From positions 1 through 64,000 of the forward strand of contig NZ_JADPKS010000104.1 of NCBI RefSeq assembly GCF_023074175.1: 64,000 bases of DNA. The letters run 5' to 3'. The DNA is from Bradyrhizobium sp. 139. GTDB lineage: Bacteria; Pseudomonadota; Alphaproteobacteria; Rhizobiales; Xanthobacteraceae. Position numbers and translations under genes: made by a program. The notes under the pieces are model-generated. The model was not told the origin of the DNA and did no database searches. It saw only the letters and a list, made by a program, of their open reading frames with translations. Positions 60,452 to 64,000 of this stretch are shown here, piece after piece (positions within the stretch are counted from its first letter, which is position 1; every line of letters starts with the position of its first letter).

Positions 60452-62014
60452 ATGTCCAATCTGCTCCACGCATCGTCCCCGGCTTGTGCGCAGACGCTAC
60501 GGGCGCTGTCGCGCTATCCCGGCCGCATCGCTTTCGCCTGGCCCGGCGGATCGCTGAGCTATCAGGACACCCTCGACCTGATCGGACGCATCCAGGGCGT
60601 GTTCATGCGGCTTGGATTGCAGCCCGGCGCGCGCGTCGCATTTCTCACCGCCAATCGCGCCGACACCTGGTGCGCCGGTGTCGCCGCGCAATTATCCCGG
60701 CTCTGCATCACCTGGCTGCATCCTCTGGGATCGCGAGGGGACCAGCTGTTCCAGCTCGAGGATTCCGAGGCCGAAATGCTGGTGGTCGATGCGGCAGCCT
60801 TCCGCGAGCGCGGCGGCGAACTCGCCGCGCAGGCGGACCGGCTCAAGGCGGTCTTCACCATGGGACCGGCCGACTACGGCATCGACCTGTTGCAGGCGAT
60901 CGAGATCGAAGGTCATGCCAGCGCGCTATGCCTCGCCGGCCCTGACGATCTCGCCACGCTGAACTACACCGGCGGCACGACCGGCAAATCCAAGGGCGCG
61001 CTGCGCTACCACCGCGAAAACAGCGGGGCCGCCGGCGCGATCCTCGCCGACTTCGAAATTCCCGAGGCCGCGCGCTATCTGACGGTCGCCCCGATCAGCC
61101 ATGTCGCGGGCACAAAGGTGCTGCCGACGCTGATGCGCGGCGGCACCGTGCACATGCTGAAAGGTTTCGATCCCGAGGCCGTGCTGGCAACGATCGCGCG
61201 CGAGCGCATCAATTTCACGTTGTTCGTGCCGACCATGATCTATGTGCTGCTCGACCATCCCGCTTTGGGCAAGACCGATCTCTCCTCACTCGAGCTCGTG
61301 CTCTATGGCGCCTCCGCGATGTCGCCGAGCCGACTGATCGAGGGGATCGAGCGAATCGGGCCGGTGTTCTCGCAACTCTACGGCCAGACCGAATGCTATC
61401 CGGTCTCGGTGCTGCGCAAGGCAGATCATGATCCGAAAACGCCGGAGCTGTTCCTGTCCTGCGGCTTCCCGATCTCAGCCTGCGAGGTCAGGATTCTCGA
61501 CGACAACGACCAGGACGTGAAGACGGGCGAAGCCGGCGAAATCTGCGTGCGCGCCCCGCATGTCATGGCCGAATACTGGAAGCGGCCAGACATTACTGCC
61601 GAGACGCTGAAGAATGGCTGGGTCCACACCGGCGACATCGCGCGCAAGGACGAGCGCGGCTACATGTTCATCCTCGACCGCAAGAAGGACATGATCGTCT
61701 CCGGCGGCTTCAATATTTTTCCGCGCGAGGTCGAGGACGTGCTGTCGCAACACGCGGATGTTGCGATGGTCGCGGTCGTCGGCATTCCCGACGAGAAATG
61801 GGGCGAAGCCGTCATCGCCGTCGTCGAGCCGCGCGAGGGCGCAAAGCCTGATGCCGATGAGCTGATCAATCTGGTGAAAACGCGAAAAGGCTCGGCGCAT
61901 GCGCCGAAGCAGATCCAGTTCGTCAAGCAGCTGCCGATGACCGGCGTGGGCAAGGTCGACAAGAAGGTGCTGCGCGCAGGCTTCTGGAGCGGACGGGACC
62001 GGATGGTGGGATGA
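60452..62014 (+). CDS. Acyl-CoA synthetase (class I adenylate-forming)
   Basis: The 520-residue enzyme has the P-loop-like LNYTGGTTGKSKGAL (about residue 168), LYGQTECYPVS, the A8 hinge GYMFILDRKKDMIVSGG (about 403) and the terminal catalytic Lys in MTGVGKVDKK. It activates a carboxylic acid to a CoA ester; the substrate is not predictable from sequence alone. GAGG lies a few bases before the ATG at 60452. Confidence 0.88.
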   Translation: MSNLLHASSPACAQTLRALSRYPGRIAFAWPGGSLSYQDTLDLIGRIQGVFMRLGLQPGARVAFLTANRADTWCAGVAAQLSRLCITWLHPLGSRGDQLFQLEDSEAEMLVVDAAAFRERGGELAAQADRLKAVFTMGPADYGIDLLQAIEIEGHASALCLAGPDDLATLNYTGGTTGKSKGALRYHRENSGAAGAILADFEIPEAARYLTVAPISHVAGTKVLPTLMRGGTVHMLKGFDPEAVLATIARERINFTLFVPTMIYVLLDHPALGKTDLSSLELVLYGASAMSPSRLIEGIERIGPVFSQLYGQTECYPVSVLRKADHDPKTPELFLSCGFPISACEVRILDDNDQDVKTGEAGEICVRAPHVMAEYWKRPDITAETLKNGWVHTGDIARKDERGYMFILDRKKDMIVSGGFNIFPREVEDVLSQHADVAMVAVVGIPDEKWGEAVIAVVEPREGAKPDADELINLVKTRKGSAHAPKQIQFVKQLPMTGVGKVDKKVLRAGFWSGRDRMVG

Positions 62015-62153
62015 ACACCCCGGGATTTTACGGGGTCGTTGTGGCCGCCGAACAACAGCATGCAACCGAGTTTGCGCCCGCGATGGTCGCGCAATTGCGG
62101 GCGAATCAGGGAATCAACTAAACCGCTGGCGGGGCTGGGAAGCGGAGTATGAA

Positions 62154-62252
62154 ATGAGAGTCGCTTCCCTGGAAAGTGCGTTGGCTGCGGTCACGTTGAT
62201 CACGGCCATCATCGTGGTGCTGTGGGAGATCAAGATCTTCTACGGCATGTGA
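62154..62252 (+). CDS. Possible 32-residue small membrane protein
   Basis: GGAG lies six bases before the ATG at 62154. The product is nearly all one hydrophobic helix (LAAVTLITAIIVVLWEIKIF). It lies 139 bases past the CoA-ligase stop. The remaining gap up to 62374 shows nothing else. It is below normal gene-finder limits. Confidence 0.4.
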   Translation: MRVASLESALAAVTLITAIIVVLWEIKIFYGM

Positions 62253-62373
62253 ACAGGCAGGACGCCGCGTCGAACAAGAGACCTCCGGACAAGAGGCTCG
62301 CGACCAAGCATCCCTTCCGCGGCGGCGGAAGCCTGCCGTTCAAGCGGCTCAAGGAGCGATCACGGCTTGCCCG

Positions 62374-63153
62374 TCATCCTCGCCGCTTCTCGATCACCAG
62401 GCTCTGCACCGCGCGGCCGAAATAGCCCTGCCGGTCGGCGAGCCGCGACATCGCGAGCCCGGTGCCGTCGGGCCCGATCCAGGATTCGCCGTCAAGCAAG
62501 ATCCACTCGCCGATGGGCTGGCGCGACAAACTCACAGTGAGGTCGGCATTGATGTAGGTCCAGGCGCGAAAATCGAGCGTCGAGGCGGTGCCGTTGGAGA
62601 AATCGGCGGCGACCACCGCGCGCATCGCTTGCGAGACCACTTCGCCCTCGATCAGGGGATGGTCGACACGGAACCAGATCGCGCCGGCGCCGGCCTGGCC
62701 GAAGCGGCCGCGCGCAGCGCGCATCGAGACCGATCGCACGAAAGGACTGATGGCAGCGTGGCCGTCCTCGACAAGGGAGTCCTCGGGCGAGGGCAGCACA
62801 ACCGGCAGCTCCTTGACGTCATCGGGCAGGGGCAACGACTGCCGCTTGATCTTGAGCACGGTGGCGCCAACCACCTGCACGCCGTCGGCGAGCAGCTTGA
62901 TTTCGCAGAGCTGAATCTTGCGGCCCTCGCGCAAAACCTCGGTCGCAATCGTGAGGGGCGCGACCGGGACCGGGCGCATCAGGTCGATGGTGACGCGGGC
63001 GATATCCATCGGCACCGGTGTCGGAATCCGTTCGGCCGCCCACGTCACCAGCGAAGCCGGCGCCGAACCATGCTGCATGCGCCGGTCCCACGGCCCCGCG
63101 GCGTCCGGGCTGGTGACGACGCTGTTGCCGTCCACGCGGTAGATGGCGGTCAT
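62374..63153 (-). CDS. TesB-like double-hotdog acyl-CoA thioesterase
   Basis: The 259-residue protein has two hotdog halves. Landmarks include HGSAPASLVTWAAERIPTPV near the N-terminus, DLMRPVPVAPLTIATEVLRE in the first half, and the C-terminal DLTVSLSRQPIGEWILLDGE. This matches TesB-like/acyl-CoA thioesterase family proteins. The ATG at 63153 was chosen; upstream in-frame residues lack similarity. It lies between a CoA ligase and a nitronate monooxygenase-like gene, so they may share a metabolite pathway. Confidence 0.82.
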   Translation of the reverse strand: MTAIYRVDGNSVVTSPDAAGPWDRRMQHGSAPASLVTWAAERIPTPVPMDIARVTIDLMRPVPVAPLTIATEVLREGRKIQLCEIKLLADGVQVVGATVLKIKRQSLPLPDDVKELPVVLPSPEDSLVEDGHAAISPFVRSVSMRAARGRFGQAGAGAIWFRVDHPLIEGEVVSQAMRAVVAADFSNGTASTLDFRAWTYINADLTVSLSRQPIGEWILLDGESWIGPDGTGLAMSRLADRQGYFGRAVQSLVIEKRRG

Positions 63154-63232
63154 GTCCGACTCGATCTCGGCTGGCGTTCCCCGGATGCTGCGCAACGCGT
63201 AGCGGTGCACCGCGTCCTGGACACGGGAGTGG

Positions 63233-64000
63233 TCACAACGGCGGATCGACCGCCTCGTCGTATTCTTTCTTGAAGCGCGCGATCAGCTCGGCTGCGGGCA
63301 TGACCTTCTCCACGCTGCCGATGCCCTGGCCCGAGCCCCAGATCTCCTTCCAGGCCTTCGGCTTGGCACGTTCGCCGGAAGCGTCTGTGCCGAAATTCAT
63401 CTTGGACGGATCGGAGGTCGGCAGGTTTTCCGGATCCATGCCGGCGGCGAGAATCGAAGGCTTCAGATAATTGCCGTGCACGCCGGTGAAGAGGTTGGAG
63501 TAGACGATATCGTCGGCCGTCGCGCCCGCGATCATCTGCTTGTATTTCTCGACCGCGTTGGCTTCCTTGGTCGCAATGAAGGCCGAGCCGATATAGGCGA
63601 AGTCTGCGCCGAGAATGCGCGCAGCGCGGATCGCCTTGCCGTTGCCGATCGCACCCGACAGCGCGATCGGACCGTCGAACCATTTCCGCGTTTCGGCGAC
63701 GAAGGCCAGCGGCGAGATGGTGCCGGCATGGCCGCCGGCGCCGGCCGCGACCAGGATCAGGCCGTCGGCGCCCTTCTCGATCGCCTTGTGCGCGAATTTC
63801 TGGTTGATCACGTCGTGGAAGACAATGCCGCCCCAGCCGTGCACCGCCTGGTTGAGTTCCTCGCGCGCGCCGAGCGAAGAGATGATCATCGGCACCTTGT
63901 ACTTGGCGCAGAGCTGCATGTCGTGATCGAGGCGGTTGTTCGACTTGTGCACGATCTGGTTGACCGCGAACGGCGCCGACGGCTGGTCGGGATGCGCACG
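63233..64000 (-). CDS. Nitronate monooxygenase-like FMN enzyme, copy 2 (N-terminus outside the window)
   Basis: The frame is open to the window edge at 64000. The codons beyond 63952 read RAHPDQPSAPFAVNQIVHKS, continuing the family pattern, so the true start is past the right edge. Visible marks are LVAAGAGGHAGTISPLAFVA, GPIALSGAIGNGKAIRAARI and GADFAYIGSAFIATKEA. It is a paralogue of the gene at 59345-60310. Confidence 0.88.
   Translation of the reverse strand, partial: RAHPDQPSAPFAVNQIVHKSNNRLDHDMQLCAKYKVPMIISSLGAREELNQAVHGWGGIVFHDVINQKFAHKAIEKGADGLILVAAGAGGHAGTISPLAFVAETRKWFDGPIALSGAIGNGKAIRAARILGADFAYIGSAFIATKEANAVEKYKQMIAGATADDIVYSNLFTGVHGNYLKPSILAAGMDPENLPTSDPSKMNFGTDASGERAKPKAWKEIWGSGQGIGSVEKVMPAAELIARFKKEYDEAVDPPL

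Overview
The window is chromosomal DNA from a GC-rich alphaproteobacterium, almost certainly Bradyrhizobium or a very close relative. The best evidence is a TlpA protein (14946-15623) that reads like the Bradyrhizobium japonicum thioredoxin-like TlpA as I remember it. It sits in a tlpA / argH / lptM / lysA neighbourhood, with a CpdR-type regulator and ftsEX nearby. Several intergenic palindrome families of the kind I associate with Bradyrhizobium are also present. No rRNA, CRISPR array, transposase, integrase, nodulation gene or secretion-system cluster was seen. There is one tRNA, Leu(CAA), at 49796-49880.

Layout. 1-6.8 kb: envelope and cell-division genes (DUF2125, gamma-glutamylcyclotransferase, PlsC, YdcF, FtsX, FtsE), then divergently a zinc-ribbon membrane protein and CpdR. 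6.9-10 kb: a TIGR02302/DUF4175-type membrane protein that appears split into two translationally coupled genes. 10.1-16.9 kb: small-molecule metabolism (carboxymuconolactone decarboxylase-like, 3-hydroxyisobutyrate dehydrogenase-like, LysA, ArgH), LptM, TlpA and a YjfB-like peptide. 16-19.8 kb: 3-hydroxyacyl-CoA dehydrogenase, EtfA/EtfB, a cobalamin adenosyltransferase and a HIG1-type protein. 20-28 kb: YihY, a hybrid histidine kinase whose 3' end overlaps yihY, glutamyl-Q tRNA(Asp) synthetase, an AlkA-type glycosylase, a gutted DUF2855 pseudogene, a flavin monooxygenase, an NHL propeller and an HNH endonuclease. 28.4-32.2 kb: GT87-type membrane protein, dodecin, and a Cache-PAS-GGDEF diguanylate cyclase. 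32.4-39.8 kb: a complete dipeptide/oligopeptide ABC transporter operon with an upstream M20 peptidase. 39.9-43.6 kb: a lower-GC two-gene nucleotidyltransferase module, then an HtrA-fold protein lacking its catalytic triad in an apparent operon with an alpha/beta hydrolase. 43.6-49.7 kb: DsbA, LrgAB, thioesterase genes under a TetR regulator with visible operators, PsiF-like secreted proteins, an AbrB-family membrane protein and DsbB. 50-58.9 kb: a large DUF2235 membrane hydrolase, a NarL-type two-component pair and several small secreted or anchored proteins. 59-64 kb: two nitronate monooxygenase-like enzymes flanking an acyl-CoA ligase and an acyl-CoA thioesterase.

How the genes work together. 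The strongest functional units are ftsE-ftsX, argH-lptM-lysA, etfB-etfA with the hydroxyacyl-CoA dehydrogenase, M20 plus the Dpp-type transporter (peptide uptake and hydrolysis), lrgA-lrgB, and the response regulator/kinase pair. The most interesting unexplained items are the HtrA-like pseudoprotease/hydrolase pair, the low-GC nucleotidyltransferase pair, the split TIGR02302 protein, the truncated thioesterase leader in front of a PaaI gene, the DUF2235 protein without any type VI secretion genes nearby, and two 189-bp nested-palindrome elements. All calls come from reading the sequence; no database search was run.
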